64,000 nt of DNA from Ovis canadensis. Lineage: Eukaryota > Chordata > Mammalia > Artiodactyla > Bovidae. Below are positions 1 to 10,832 of the stretch, in pieces (the stretch's first letter is position 1; each line of letters begins with the position of its first letter). The DNA is taken from NCBI RefSeq assembly GCF_042477335.2, contig NC_091250.1, positions 58,473,384 through 58,537,383 of the forward strand. Reading direction: 5' to 3'. The translations under genes and the position numbers were made by a program. Under the pieces are notes generated by a model. The model worked only from the letters and a program-made list of their open reading frames with translations, searched no databases and was not told where the DNA came from.

Positions 1-868
1 CTCCAACCAAGAGGAAAAAGAGGCTGTAGCATAATAAACATGTCCACATAGCCCTCCTTTTGAGGGCTGCGCTTCCTTCCTATCTAAGCCTCAAGTCCCT
101 GAGTCCTAGGTCTCTCTGGAATGTCTCCATAGAATAGCTCCCGAAAAAAAAGGCTAACACCTCTACTGCTTAATTGGTTCTAACCAGAGGTATACTGGAG
201 CCAGCTTGAATCATCTCTCTAGAGACGGTGGGCTCATCTTATCCCAAGTCTATGTTTGGTGACATTATAGAAGAAGCTTGAAACTACCCATGGTGGGAGT
301 GTTCATGCCATGGGCTGGCTTCTATATTTCTCTGTTTTGCGAAGTCTGTTACGACCTGTCCATTTGCTCTTGTCTTAAAATTTGTTGGTGCTATCACTTT
401 TCCCATCTCTTTTGACATTGTGAGCTTATCCCTACATTGTTATTTCATAGGATATTGAAAAGCAGCATGCACTGAGCACAAAATAAATAAGTATTCACTG
501 CACCAGATTTAAAGTCTTTTTTAGTTTTAAAATGTTCTGTTTGACTTTCTGCACACATGCAATTACATATGGGTACTGGGTCCTGTCTTTTTGCTCCCTT
601 AGATCTACTCTGTAGTTATTAAAGGTAAGTTTAAAAAAGTCATTTTATATTTTATGGAAGAACACTGTGGGGAAAGATGTGAGGAAAAGGACTTCTTATG
701 TTTAAATGAACAAAATGTAACACACTAAGGGACAAGATGTATTTTTAGAGGTTAAATGTTAACTACCTCCAGAAGTGGGATTTTTCTCTTCTTATTTCTA
801 TTTCTTTATTCTTTCTCATATATCTACAATAATTCTTTTTTTTTAGAAATAAGGAAAAAGTAAAAGTT
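1..868. other. Unassigned non-coding sequence
   Basis: I see no supportable gene or recognisable repeat in this AT-rich stretch. It holds short A and T runs, for example around 840, but no long open frame. On the GBA3 reading of the window it is intergenic flank. Confidence 0.5.
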
Positions 869-878
869 ATTTTAAGTT

Positions 879-1016
879 AAATGGCATCACAGATTCAATG
901 GACATGAATCTGAGCAAACTCCAGGAGACAGTGAAGGAAAAGGAAGCCTGGCATGCTGTAGTACACGGGGTCACAAAGAGTCAGACACGACTGAGCAACT
1001 GAACAACAACAACAAA
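879..1016 (+). mobile_element. BovB LINE, 3' end only (5'-truncated)
   Basis: About 138 bp of the extreme 3' end of a BovB (RTE-class) LINE. It carries the typical end (ggggtcacaaagagtcagac, then acgactgagc) and a short CAA-rich tail. A perfect 10-bp target-site duplication, attttaagtt, lies at 869-878 and 1017-1026 and fixes both ends. The copy is much shorter than the roughly 3-kb full element, as expected from early termination of target-primed reverse transcription. It cannot encode anything. Confidence 0.88.
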
Positions 1017-1031
1017 ATTTTAAGTTCATAA

Positions 1032-1058
1032 ACACACACACACACACATAGACACACA
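1032..1058. repeat. (CA)n microsatellite, slightly interrupted
   Basis: An ACACAC run interrupted by one TAG step. It begins just after the TSD that ends the preceding BovB tail. Confidence 0.9.
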
Positions 1059-1116
1059 TTCAGAAGAAACTGACAAATGTTAACTTAGAATTATTTGGGA
1101 GTTTATTGAGCTCAGA

Positions 1117-1718
1117 TTTTATTTTTTGGGCTCCAAAATCACTGCAGATGGTGATTGCAGCCATGAAATTAAAAGATGCTTACTCCTTGGAAGGAAAGTT
1201 ATGACCAACCTAGATAGCATATTCAAAAGCAGAGACTTTGCCAACAAAGGTCTGTCTAGTCAAGGCTATGGTTTATCCAGTGGTCATGTATGGTTATGAG
1301 AGCTGGACTGTGAAGAAAGATGAGCATCGAAGAATTGATGCTTTTGAACTGTGGTGTTGGAGAAGACTCTTGAGAGTCCCTTGGACTGCAAGGAGATCCA
1401 ACCAGTCCATTCTGAAGGAGATCAGTCCTGGGTGTTCTTTGGAAGGAATGATGCTAAAGCTGAAACTCCAGTACTTTGGCCACCTCCTGAGAAGAGTTGA
1501 CTCATTGGAAAAGAGTCTGATGCTGGGAGGGATTAGGGGCAGGAGGAGAAGGGGACGACAGAGGATGAGATGGCTGAATGGCATCACCGATACGATGGAC
1601 TTGAGTTTGGGTGAACTCGTTGGTGATGGACAGGGAGGCCTTGCGTGCTGCAATTCATGGGGTCGCAAAGAGTCAGACACGACTGAGCAACGGAACTGAA
1701 CTGAACTGAATTGAACTG
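1117..1718 (+). mobile_element. BovB LINE, 5'-truncated 3' part
   Basis: About 600 bp of BovB covering the C-terminal part of its single long ORF and the 3' end, with a (TGAAC)n-like tail at about 1693-1718. A perfect 12-bp target-site duplication, ATTGAGCTCAGA, is at 1105-1116 and 1719-1730. It is in the same orientation as the BovB fragment 100 bp upstream but has its own TSD, so the two are separate insertions. Confidence 0.92.
1150..1699 (+). pseudogene. BovB ORF C-terminal remnant (downstream of the reverse transcriptase core)
   Basis: From about 1238 to 1699 there is an open frame of about 153 codons matching the C-terminal region of BovB ORF proteins. Visible landmarks are TKVCLVKAMVYPVVMYG, the tryptophan/arginine-rich WCWRRLLRVPWTARRSNQ, and the terminal GRKESDTTE encoded by the tail shared with the SINEs. 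Upstream codons lie in another frame, apparently through a small deletion near 1235 (agagactttgcc is shorter than the usual BovB spacing). The catalytic YADD reverse transcriptase motif lies further 5' and is absent, so this is a non-functional remnant. No host promoter or splice signals are associated with it. Confidence 0.8.
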
Positions 1719-1959
1719 ATTGAGCTCAGAAAGGCAGATGTAACATTAGAACATAACATGATTCTAAAAGGTTTAATTCCAAGGCATGTCTCTTGTTTCT
1801 GGCCTGACCCTCGCTCCTCACACATACACACTTTTGAAAGCTTCTAACAGTAGAATATTGTAACTCGGATCGTGGTGCTAAGTGACAAGTTACAAACTGC
1901 GGTCACTTTGAGTTTCGCATTTCTCAGAGTAAACAGAAGACGTTATTTCTCTTCCTTGC

Positions 1960-2170
1960 TGTTGTTTGGTTGCTAAGTTGTGTTCGACTTTCTTGCAACC
2001 CTGTAGATTGTAGTCTGCCAGGCTCCTCTGTCCATGGGATTTCCCAAGCAAGAATATTGGAGTGAGCTGCCATTTCCTTCTCCAGGGGATCTTTCCAACC
2101 CAGGGATCGAACCTGCATCTCCTGCATTGGCAGGCTGCTTCTTTACCTGCTCAGCCACCTGAGACACCCC
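1960..2170 (-). mobile_element. Bov-tA SINE
   Basis: A complete tRNA-Glu-derived ruminant SINE on the minus strand. The tRNA-like head (A-box-like tggctgagcaggtaaag, B-box-like ggttcgatccctggg, minus-strand sense) is at the high-coordinate end and the BovB-like tail at the low-coordinate end. A perfect 15-bp TSD, atttctcttccttgc, is at 1945-1959 and 2171-2185. Confidence 0.93.
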
Positions 2171-2185
2171 ATTTCTCTTCCTTGC

Positions 2186-3560
2186 CAGGTTAAAATTCCA
2201 TGAACATTGAACACACATGTATACAGTAACACAAAAACTTTCCATGTGTCGTTATAAACTCTTAGGGTGGCAATATCATTATCTCTTTTTTTTGTTTCTG
2301 TAGAAATGTGGGGTTTTGAAACTCAAGACTTCTTGTTCTGAGGAAAATTAGGAAGAAAAACATGCTGAAACGGACCATTTAGTTTTCTGCTAATTCCAAT
2401 TTTCTAGTCCCTGTCCCTTCTAGGGATGCCTAGTGTTTTAATTGTAGTAGAATTTTCAAAGCATTTCCTATTGGCTATAGTTCTACAAATGACTAGGCTG
2501 ACAGCTTTCTCCTTACTTGTTAGTGTTAAGAGCACATTAAAGTACGTTTGAACTGACCGAGAATGAGTAGCCAGAGTCTATTTTGAGTGACAGCTTTCAA
2601 ATGCTGACAAAGATATAAAACAGACACAGAAGCAAGCAGAATTTGTAGAAGTCAGGGAGTACAGATCTGTATGTCATTTGTCCCTAGAGGACCCATCCCT
2701 GACATCACCCCAGAGGAACAGTCTTAACATCCTTTCTAGACTACACTCCTGAGACCAAAAGCCAGACCATCAGCTACTGGGCAGCACTGGCTGGAAGCAT
2801 ATTGTGTTTAGAGGAATCTGGACAGTTAGCCAAGAATGCCACCAACTAGGAGCTTGACATATAGTAGGTTAAGAATAATAATTCTCTTGTTTAAATGAGG
2901 TGGTTGGGGTGGCTACTTGTTCTCAGCAAATCTCTAAGGAGAGAAAAAATTAATTCATAGGGTTGAAAGGGTGCGACTAGGTGCTACGATTAAGGTCCAA
3001 GTCCTGAGTGGGCCAGCAAGAGGCAAGGTAAGCAGGGAGGCTGTGTGATTCCACTGAGGACCTGCAGGCTCTAAAGAGGCTCCAAGTTTATTAAAATCAC
3101 AGCTAACATGGGCATGCTTGGCCTTGGGCAGGCTGACAATGCACTCTTGTGTTGTGATTTCTATGATTAAAGGCATTGTCAGTATAAAGGCCTTGTGCTC
3201 TGTGCCAACGAGCAGCTGCTCTCTGCTTTTCTGGTGTCTTTGGGTTCCCTTTAGTGGCTCCCAGTCTTAATCTTTTCTTTTTCCTCTGAGCTTTTTTCTT
3301 TAAGGTCAATCTTAATCTAACTTCTTAATCAGGCTAGCTTCTCTTCTTTGAAATTACTTCCCTTTGACAGTATCTTAATAGTAACTAAGGCATCCATGCA
3401 GAAAATTAGAAATTCGTTGCCCACCCACTTCCCATATTCATCCCCCATGTAGTGGGTGGGCACTCTTGGCTGGAGCCGTAGGTTTTGAGAGAAGCATAGG
3501 GATGCCTGCAAGAAAGAAGAAACTGTATCACAGTCACTCTATCATTCTTGGAGTCCATTT
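2186..3560. other. Unassigned non-coding sequence
   Basis: No convincing gene or repeat. Two short minus-strand open frames (2955-3176 and 3103-3309) overlap in different frames and match nothing I recognise. Confidence 0.45.
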
Positions 3561-3621
3561 CCCCCTCTCCTTTCTCTGCTGCCTCCTCTTCCTCTTCCTC
3601 TTCTCCTCCTCCTTCTTCTTC
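3561..3621. repeat. Pyrimidine-rich (CCT/CTT)n low-complexity tract
   Basis: An almost pure C/T tract on the + strand, with repeated CCTCTT and CTTCTT units. It lies just upstream of a Bov-A2 fragment. Confidence 0.85.
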
Positions 3622-3645
3622 TGGTTATTAAGCAGCTACTATGCA

Positions 3646-3871
3646 AGGAGCCTGGTAGGCTGCAGTCCGTGGGGTTGCTAAGAGTCGGACACAACTGAGC
3701 AACTTCACTCCACTTTCACTTTTCACTTTCATGCATTGGAGAAGGAAATAGCAACCCACTCCAGTATTCTTGCCTGGAGAATCCCAGGGATGGGGGACCC
3801 TGGTGGGCTGCCGTCTATGGGGTCGCACAGAGTTGGACACGACTGAAATGACTTAGCAGTAGCAGCAGCAG
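3646..3871 (+). mobile_element. Bov-A2 SINE, 5'-truncated
   Basis: Dimeric Bov-A2 structure: the end of a first monomer (ggagcctggtaggctgcag), the linker with cactttcacttttcacttt, a full second monomer, and a short imperfect CAG-rich tail. The start of the first monomer is missing. I could not define a convincing TSD. Confidence 0.85.
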
Positions 3872-3984
3872 GCAATGGGTTCTATGCTGGGTATTAGAGA
3901 TACAGAAATCAGAACAATGTATTTGTTTCTGTTCTAAAGAAAGACTCAGTCTGGTAAGAAAGCTGCTGAGACATAGGAATGAAA

Positions 3985-4190
3985 GATTTATGATTTGGAG
4001 TCAGAGAAACTGAGTTCCAATCTTGCTGTTGTACTTCCTGGCTAAAGGTCCTTGGGAAAATTACATGCTGTAATAAACCTGTTTTCTCAGTTGTGAGATG
4101 GGGCACATTCTTATATGGTTGTTCTTTGAAGTTACACGATATAGAGTGGTGTCTTATACATATTAAGCACTTAAAAATGCTGGTTGTTTT
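3985..4190 (+). mobile_element. MIR SINE fossil
   Basis: A diverged mammal-wide MIR. Diagnostic parts are a 'ggagtcagagaaactgagtt' head region, the core resembling 'ccttgggaaaattacatgc', and the 3' part with 'cttatacatattaagcact'. Ends are approximate. Confidence 0.65.
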
Positions 4191-4818
4191 TTAAGGAGAT
4201 AGGTTAAAGGTGTAAATCTTTTAAATAATATAAAATTAACATTAAGTAAGTGAAAAATAATAACAATGAAAGAGCGACCATGTATCAGTTATTTAAGAAA
4301 AATTTCAGGAAGGCACACAGTAACATACATTTTTTAAAAATTGGTAATTTAGAGATTAAAAATTCAAAACTAAATTAAGTGTCCTAAAAGCTCTCCTTGC
4401 AAGAGTCAATAATAATAATATGATTCTTCATTTCCTTTTTAACACTAAAACTCACTGTTACTTTTAGTGTTGCCGTACTTGAAGCACGTGAACGGAGAAG
4501 TGTCCAAGACAATGTGGATGCAGGGGAAAAACATTAAAATCTGCAAAAGTGAAATATGTCAGAAGGTGACACCCTCTGGTAGGCTCTGTTTTACTTATCT
4601 CATATATGAGACAGCCCACTGAAAATGTCTTTCCTAGAAACCTTGGTGTTGAAATTGAATAGGTGATGTTGCAATACACAGTGTTCCAGAGAATCAAGTT
4701 CCTGGTCATAATGAAAATCAGTGGCCCATAGTAAGTATATGCAATGTTTCTGGTCTTAAACTGAAAACCAAGGGACTGTCATTCTAATGAGCAACTCCTC
4801 TTTATTCCCTATTTAATT
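4191..4818. other. Unassigned AT-rich sequence
   Basis: No gene or clear repeat. It ends at the L1-BT insertion site, where TTTAAAAATATT fits the TT/AAAA preference of the L1 endonuclease. Confidence 0.5.
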
Positions 4819-4828
4819 TAAAAATATT

Positions 4829-6039
4829 GGAATGGAGGGAAAGATGGTGGAGGAATAGGACAGGAAGACCACTTTCTCCCTCACAAATTCCTCAAAAGAA
4901 CATTTCAACGCTGAGCAAACTTCACAAAACAACTTCTGTAGGCTGGCAGAGGACATCAGGCAACCAGAAAAGCAGACCATTGTCTTCAAAAACAGATTTT
5001 TAATCTTTGCTCTTAGGTTTTTGTTGTCAATTTTGTACATTTAAAAACCCAAACTTCACTACCCAAGTTTACCTGAGAGCGAGATTACTGGCTTGACCAC
5101 TCTCTCCTCCTCTGGACTCTCCTTTTTCTCCACCAGGTGGCCTCTGTCTCTTTTCTCCCCCATCTCTTCTCTATCCAACTCTGTGAATCTCTGTGTGTTC
5201 CAGACGGTGGAGAACACCTAAGGAACAGGTTACTGGCAGGATTTGTCTCTCTCCTACTCATTCCTCTCTCTTATCCTCCTGGTCACCTCTGTCTACTTCC
5301 TCCCTCTCCTCTTCCCTGTATAACTCTGTAAATACCTCTGAGCGGTCCAGACTATAGAGCGCACATAAGGAAGTGACTACTGGCTAGCTTGCTCTCTTCT
5401 CTTTTGATCTCACTGCATCTCATTCCAGTTACCTCTAACTACCTCCTCCATCTTCTCTTCTCCTTATAACTCAGTGAACCTCTCTGAGTGTCCCTCAATG
5501 TGGAGAAACTTTTCATCTTTAACCTAGATGTTTTATCATCGGTGCTGTATAGATGGAGAAGTCTAGAGGCTACTGTAAAAATAAAACTGAAAACCAGAAG
5601 CAGGAGGCTTAAATCCAAAGCCTGAAAACATTAGAGAACTCTTGAATTCAGGGAACATTAAGCAATAGGAGCCCATCTAATGCCTTCATACCTACACCGA
5701 AACCAAGCTCCACCCAAGGGCCAACAAGTTCCAAAACAAGACATACGACGCAAATTCTCCAGCAACACAGGAACACTCCCCTGAGCTTCAATATACAGGC
5801 AGCTCAAAATTATCCCAAAACCTTTGATGTCTCCTAACCCATTACGGGTCACTCCACTGCACTCCAGAGAAGAAACCCAGCTCCACCCACCAAAACTCCA
5901 ACACAAGCCTCCCTAACCAGGAAACCTTGACAAGCCACTGATAGAACCCCACCCAAAGTGAGGAAGCTCCATAATAAAGAGAACTCCACAAATTACCAGA
6001 ATATAAAAAGGCCACCCCAAACGCAGCAATATAACCAAG
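4829..6039 (+). promoter_or_regulatory. L1-BT 5' UTR / internal promoter region
   Basis: The element opens with a YY1-like motif at 4841-4850 (aagatggtgg), close to the AAGATGGCGG found near the start of many mammalian L1 leaders. One CpG here has become TpG, which is typical of methylated promoters. Three pyrimidine-rich monomers follow (5085-5510), then about 500 bp leading to ORF1. L1 5' UTRs normally hold an internal RNA polymerase II promoter. Whether this copy is transcribed cannot be read from sequence. Confidence 0.75.
5085..5510 (+). repeat. Three ~146-bp tandem monomers in the L1-BT 5' UTR
   Basis: Three diverged copies start at about 5085, 5230 and 5377 with the shared anchor ttactggc (ctactggc in the third). 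Each runs through a C/T-rich block (ctctcctcctc-type), then a 'taactctgtgaa...tctctg' segment, and ends in a 'ggtggagaacac' or 'gtggagaaac' motif. The periods are 145 and 147 bp. The arrangement resembles the promoter monomers of rodent L1s. Confidence 0.7.
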
Positions 6040-6966
6040 ATGAAGAGACAGAGGAATACACAGCAGGTAAAGGAACAGGAGAGTTGCCCACCAAACCAAA
6101 CAAAAGAGGAAGAAGTAGGGAATCTACCGGAGAAGGAATTCCGAATATTGATAGTGAAAATGATCCAAAATCTTGAAATCAAAATGGAATCACAGATAAA
6201 TAGCCTAGAGACAAGGATTGAGAAGATGCAAGAAAGGTTTAACAAGGACCTAGAAGAAATAAAAAAGAGTCAAAATATAATGAATAACGCAATAAATGAG
6301 ATCAGAAACACTCTGGAGGCAACAATTAGTAGAATAACGGAGGCAGAAGATAGGATTAGTGAAATAGAAGATAGAATGGTAGAAATAAATGAATCAGAGA
6401 GGAAACAAGAAAAACTAATTAAAAGAAATGAGGACAATCTCAGAGACCTCCAGGACAATATGAAACGCTCCAACATTCGAATTATAGGAGTCCCAGAAGA
6501 AGAAGACAGAAAGAAAGATCATGAGAAAATCTTTGAGGAGATAATAGTTGAAAACTTCCCTAAAATGGGGAAGGAAATAATCACCCAAGTCCAAGAAACA
6601 CAGAGAGTTCCAAATAGGATAAACCCAAGGCGAAACACCCCAAGACACATATTAATCAAATTAACAAAGATCAAACACAAAGAACAAATATTAAAAGCAG
6701 CAAGGGAAAAACAACAAATAACACACAAGGGGATTCCCATAAGGATAACAGCTGATCTTTCAATAGAAACTCTTCAGGCCAGGAGGGAATGGCAAGACAT
6801 ACTTAAAGTGATGAAAGACAGTAACCTACAGCCCAGATTACTGTACCCAGCAAGGATCTCATTCAAATACGAAGGAGAAATCAAAAGCTTTACAGACAAG
6901 CAAAAGCTGAGAGAATTCAGCACCACCAAACCAGCTCTCCAACAAATTCTAAAGGATATTCTCTAG
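6040..6966 (+). CDS. L1-BT ORF1 protein (RNA-binding chaperone), intact
   Basis: This 308-codon open frame encodes the LINE-1 ORF1 protein, which binds L1 RNA as a trimer and forms the cytoplasmic ribonucleoprotein. Visible domains are a basic, glutamine-rich N-terminus (1-40), a long heptad-rich coiled coil (about 45-140: repeated IEKM, IEDRM and EINESE segments), an RRM-like domain starting at NIRIIGVPE (residue 145), and a C-terminal domain containing THKGIPIRITADLS and LQARREWQD. Human ORF1p has 338 residues; the shorter length agrees with what I recall for artiodactyl copies. ATG 6040 is used because it opens the frame with the usual MKRQRN start. Translation is expected from the bicistronic L1 RNA. 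The gene belongs to the transposon and is not a host gene. Confidence 0.93.
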   Translation: MKRQRNTQQVKEQESCPPNQTKEEEVGNLPEKEFRILIVKMIQNLEIKMESQINSLETRIEKMQERFNKDLEEIKKSQNIMNNAINEIRNTLEATISRITEAEDRISEIEDRMVEINESERKQEKLIKRNEDNLRDLQDNMKRSNIRIIGVPEEEDRKKDHEKIFEEIIVENFPKMGKEIITQVQETQRVPNRINPRRNTPRHILIKLTKIKHKEQILKAAREKQQITHKGIPIRITADLSIETLQARREWQDILKVMKDSNLQPRLLYPARISFKYEGEIKSFTDKQKLREFSTTKPALQQILKDIL

Positions 6967-7017
6967 ACAGGAAACACGAAAAGGGTGTATAAACCTGAAC
7001 CCAAAACAATAAAGTAA

Positions 7018-10000
7018 ATGGCAACGGGATCATACTTATCAATAATTACCTTAAACGTAAATGGGTTGAACGCCCCAACCAAAAGACAAAGACTGGCTGA
7101 ATGGATACAAAAACAAGACCCCTCTATATGCTGCTTACAAGAGACCCACCTCAAAACAAGGGACACATACAGACTGAAAGTGAAGGGCTGGAAAAAGATA
7201 TACCACGCAAATAGAGACCAAAAGAAAGCAGGAGTGGCAATACTCATATCCGATAAAATAGACTTTAAAACAAAGGCTGTGAAAAGAGACAAAGAAGGCC
7301 ACTACATAATGATCAAAGGAACAATCCAAGAAGAAGATATAACAATTATAAATATATATGCACCCAATATAGGAGCACCGCAATATGTAAGACAAATGCT
7401 AACAAGTATGAAAGGGGAAATCAACAATAACACAATAATAGTGGGAGACTTTAATACCCCACTCACACCTATGGACAGATCAACTAAACAGAAAATTAAC
7501 AAAGAAACGCAAACTTTAAATGATACATTAGACCAGTTAGACCTAATTGATATCTATAGGACATTTCACCCCAAAACAATGAATTTCACCTTTTTTTCAA
7601 GTGCTCATGGAACCTTCTCCAGGATAGATCACATCCTGGGCCATAAATCTAAACTTGATAAATTCAAAAAAATCGAAATCATTCCAAGCATCTTTTCTGA
7701 CCATAATGCATTAAGATTAGATCTCAATTACAGGAGAAAAACTATTAAAAATTCCAACATATGGAGGTTGAACAACACACTTCTGAATAACCAACAAATC
7801 ACAGAAGAAATCAAAAAAGAAATCAAAATATGCATAGAAACTAATAAAAATGAAAACACAACAACTCAAAACCTGTGGGACACTATAAAAGCAGTGCTAA
7901 GAGGAAAGTTCATAGCAATACAGGCATACCTCAAGAAACAAGAAAAAAGTCAAATAAATAACCTAACTCTACACCTAAAGCAACTAGAAAAGGAAGAATT
8001 GGAGAACCCTAGAGTTAGTAGAAGGAAAGAAATCTTAAAAATTAGGGCAGAAATAAATGCAAAAGAAACAAAGAGACCATAGCAAAAATCAACAAAGCCA
8101 AAAGCTGGTTCTTTGAAAGGATAAATGAAATTGACAAACCATTAGCCAGACTCATCAAGAAGCAAAGAGAGAAAAATCAAATCAATAAAATTAGAAATGA
8201 AAATGGAGAGATCACAACAGACAACACAGAAATACAAAGGATCATAAGAGACTACTATCAGCAGTTGTATGCCAATAAAATGGACAACGTGGAAGAAATG
8301 GACAAATTCTTAGAAAAGTACAATTTTCCAAAACTGAACCAGGAAGAAATAGAAAATCTTAACAGACCCATCACAAGCACGGAAATTGAAACGGTAATCA
8401 GAAATCTTCCAGCAAACAAAAGCCCAGGTCCAGACGGCTTCACAGCTGAATTCTACCAAAAATTTCAAGAAGAGCTAACACCTATCCTCCTCAAACTCTT
8501 CCAGAAAATTGCAGAGGAAGGTAAACTTCCAAACTCATTCTATGAGGCCACCATCACCCTAATACCAAAACCTGACAAAGATGTCACAAAAAAAGAAAAC
8601 TACAGGCCAATATCACTGATGAACATAGATGCAAAAATCCTCAACAAAATTCTAGCAATCAGAATCCAACAACACATTAAAAAGATCATACACCATGACC
8701 AAGTGGGCTTTATCCCAGGGATGCAAGGATTCTTCAATATCCACAAATCAATCAATGTAATTCACCACATTAACAAATTGAAAAATAAAAACCATATGAT
8801 TATCTCAATAGATGCAGAGAAGGCCTTTGACAAAATTCAGCATCCATTTATGATAAAAACTCGCCAGAAAGCAGGAATAGAAGGAACATACCTCAACATA
8901 ATAAAAGCTATCTATGACAAACCCACAGCAAACATTATCCTCAATGGTGAAAAATTGAAAGCATTTCCCCTAAAGTCAGGAACAAGACAAGGGTGTCCAC
9001 TTTCACCGCTACTATTCAACATAGTTCTGGAAGTTTTGACCACAGCAATCAGAGCAGAAAAAGAAATAAAATGAATCCAAATTGGAAAAGATGTAAAACT
9101 CTCACTGTTTGCAGATGACATGATCCTCTACATGGAAAACCCTAAAGACTCCACCAGAAAATTACTAGAGCTAATCAATGAATATAGTAAATTTGCAGGA
9201 TATAAAATCAACACACAGAAATCCCTTGCATTCCTGTACACGAATAATGAGAAAGTAGAAAAAGAAATTAAGGAAACAATTCCATTCACCATTGCAATGA
9301 AAAGAATAAAATACTTAGGAATATATCTACCTAAAGAAACTAAAGACCTATATATAGAAAACTATAAAACACTGACGAAAGAAATCAAAGAGGACACTAA
9401 TAGATGGAGAAATATACCATGTTCATGGATTGGAAGAATCAATATAGTGAAAATGAGTATACTACCCAAAGCAATTTACAAATTCAATGCAATCCCTATC
9501 AAGCTACCAGCCACATTTTTCACAGAACTAGAACAAATAATTTCAAGATTTGTATGGAAATACAAAAAACCTCGAATAGCCAAAGCAGTCTTGAGAAAGA
9601 AGAATGGAACGGGAGGAATCAACTTGCCTGACTTCAGGCTCTACTACAAAGCCACAGTCATCAAGACAGTATGGTACTGGCACAAAGACAGACATATAGA
9701 TCAATGGAACAAAATAGAAAGCCCAGAGATAAATCCACACACATATGGACACCTTATCTTTGACAAAGGAGGCAAGAATATACAATGGAGTAAAGACAAT
9801 CTCTTTAACAAGTGGTGCTGGGAAAACTGGTCAACCACTTGTAAAAGAATGAAACTAGATCACTTTCTAACACCGCACACAAAAATAAACTCAAAATGGA
9901 TTAAAGATCTAAATGTAAGATCAGAAACTATAAAACTCCTAGAGGAGAACATAGGCAAAACACTCTCAAACATAAATCACAGCAGGATCCTCTATGATCC

Positions 10001-10832
10001 TCCTCCCAGAATTCTGGAAATAAAAGCAAAAATAAACAAATGGGATCTAATTAAAATTAAAAGCTTCTGCACAACAAAGGAAAATATAAGCAAGGTGAAA
10101 AGACAGCCTTTGGAATGGGAGAAAATAATAGCAAATGAAGCAACTGACAAACAACTAATCTCAAAAATATACAAGCAACTTATGCAGCTCAATTCCAGAA
10201 AAATAAACGACCCAATCAAAAAATGGGCCAAAGAACTAAATAGACATTTCTCCAAAGAAGACATACGGATGGCTAACAAACACATGAAAAGATGCTCAAC
10301 ATCACTCATTATTAGAGAAATGCAAATCAAAACCACAATGAGGTACCACTTCACACCAGTCAGAATGGCTGCGATCCAAAAATCTGCAAGCAATAAATGC
10401 TGGAGAGGGTGTGGAGAAAAGGGAACCCTCCTACACTGTTGGTGGGAATGCAAACTAGTACAGCCACTATGGAGAACAGTGTGGAGATTCCTTAAAAAAT
10501 TGCAAATAGAACTACCTTATGACCCAGCAATCCCACTGCTGGGCATACACACCGAGGAAACCAGAATGGAAAGAGACACATGTACCCCAATGTTCATCGC
10601 AGCACTGTTTATAATAGCCAGGACATGGAAACAACCTAGATGTCCATCAGCAGATGAATGGATAAGAAAGCTGTGGTACATATACACAATGGAGTATTAC
10701 TCAGCCGTTAAAAAGAATTCATTTGAATCAGTTCTGATGAGACGGATGAAACTGGAGCCAATTATACAGAGTGAAGTAAGCCAGAAAGAAAAACACCAAT
10801 ACAGTATACTAACACATATATATGGAATTTAG
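7018..10832 (+). pseudogene. L1-BT ORF2 (endonuclease / reverse transcriptase), two lesions
   Basis: ORF2 encodes the enzyme that nicks target DNA and reverse-transcribes L1 RNA. The frame spans about 1,272 codon equivalents (human ORF2p has 1,275). The APE-type endonuclease keeps its catalytic set: N13, E42, D144 and N146 in GDFN, D204 in RIDHILG, and H229 in SDHNAL. A one-base loss in the A-rich run near 8070-8073 moves the frame and causes a stop at 8080-8082. The following frame is open to a TGA at 9072-9074, which lies inside the reverse transcriptase domain 39 bases before the FADD catalytic motif (aspartates at 9114-9119). It is then open to 10832. The C-terminal cysteine region CWRGC...H...C is present. 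As it stands, only the endonuclease half is translatable from the ORF2 start, so the copy should not be autonomous. Confidence 0.92.

Noticed and set aside
1294-1680. Minus-strand 128-codon frame opposite the BovB ORF
   Set aside because: It is the antisense shadow of the BovB C-terminal coding region and shows no independent protein features.
2955-3309. Basic minus-strand frames (lysine/arginine-rich) that look like a ribosomal-protein pseudogene
   Set aside because: Two frames overlap without a matching known protein, there is no poly-A tail or TSD, and composition alone explains the residues.
5641-6245. Minus-strand frames in the L1-BT leader, considered as an antisense ORF0-like product
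   Set aside because: Several overlapping hydrophobic minus-strand frames exist, but no antisense start site or conservation can be shown; such frames are expected opposite A-rich L1 sequence.
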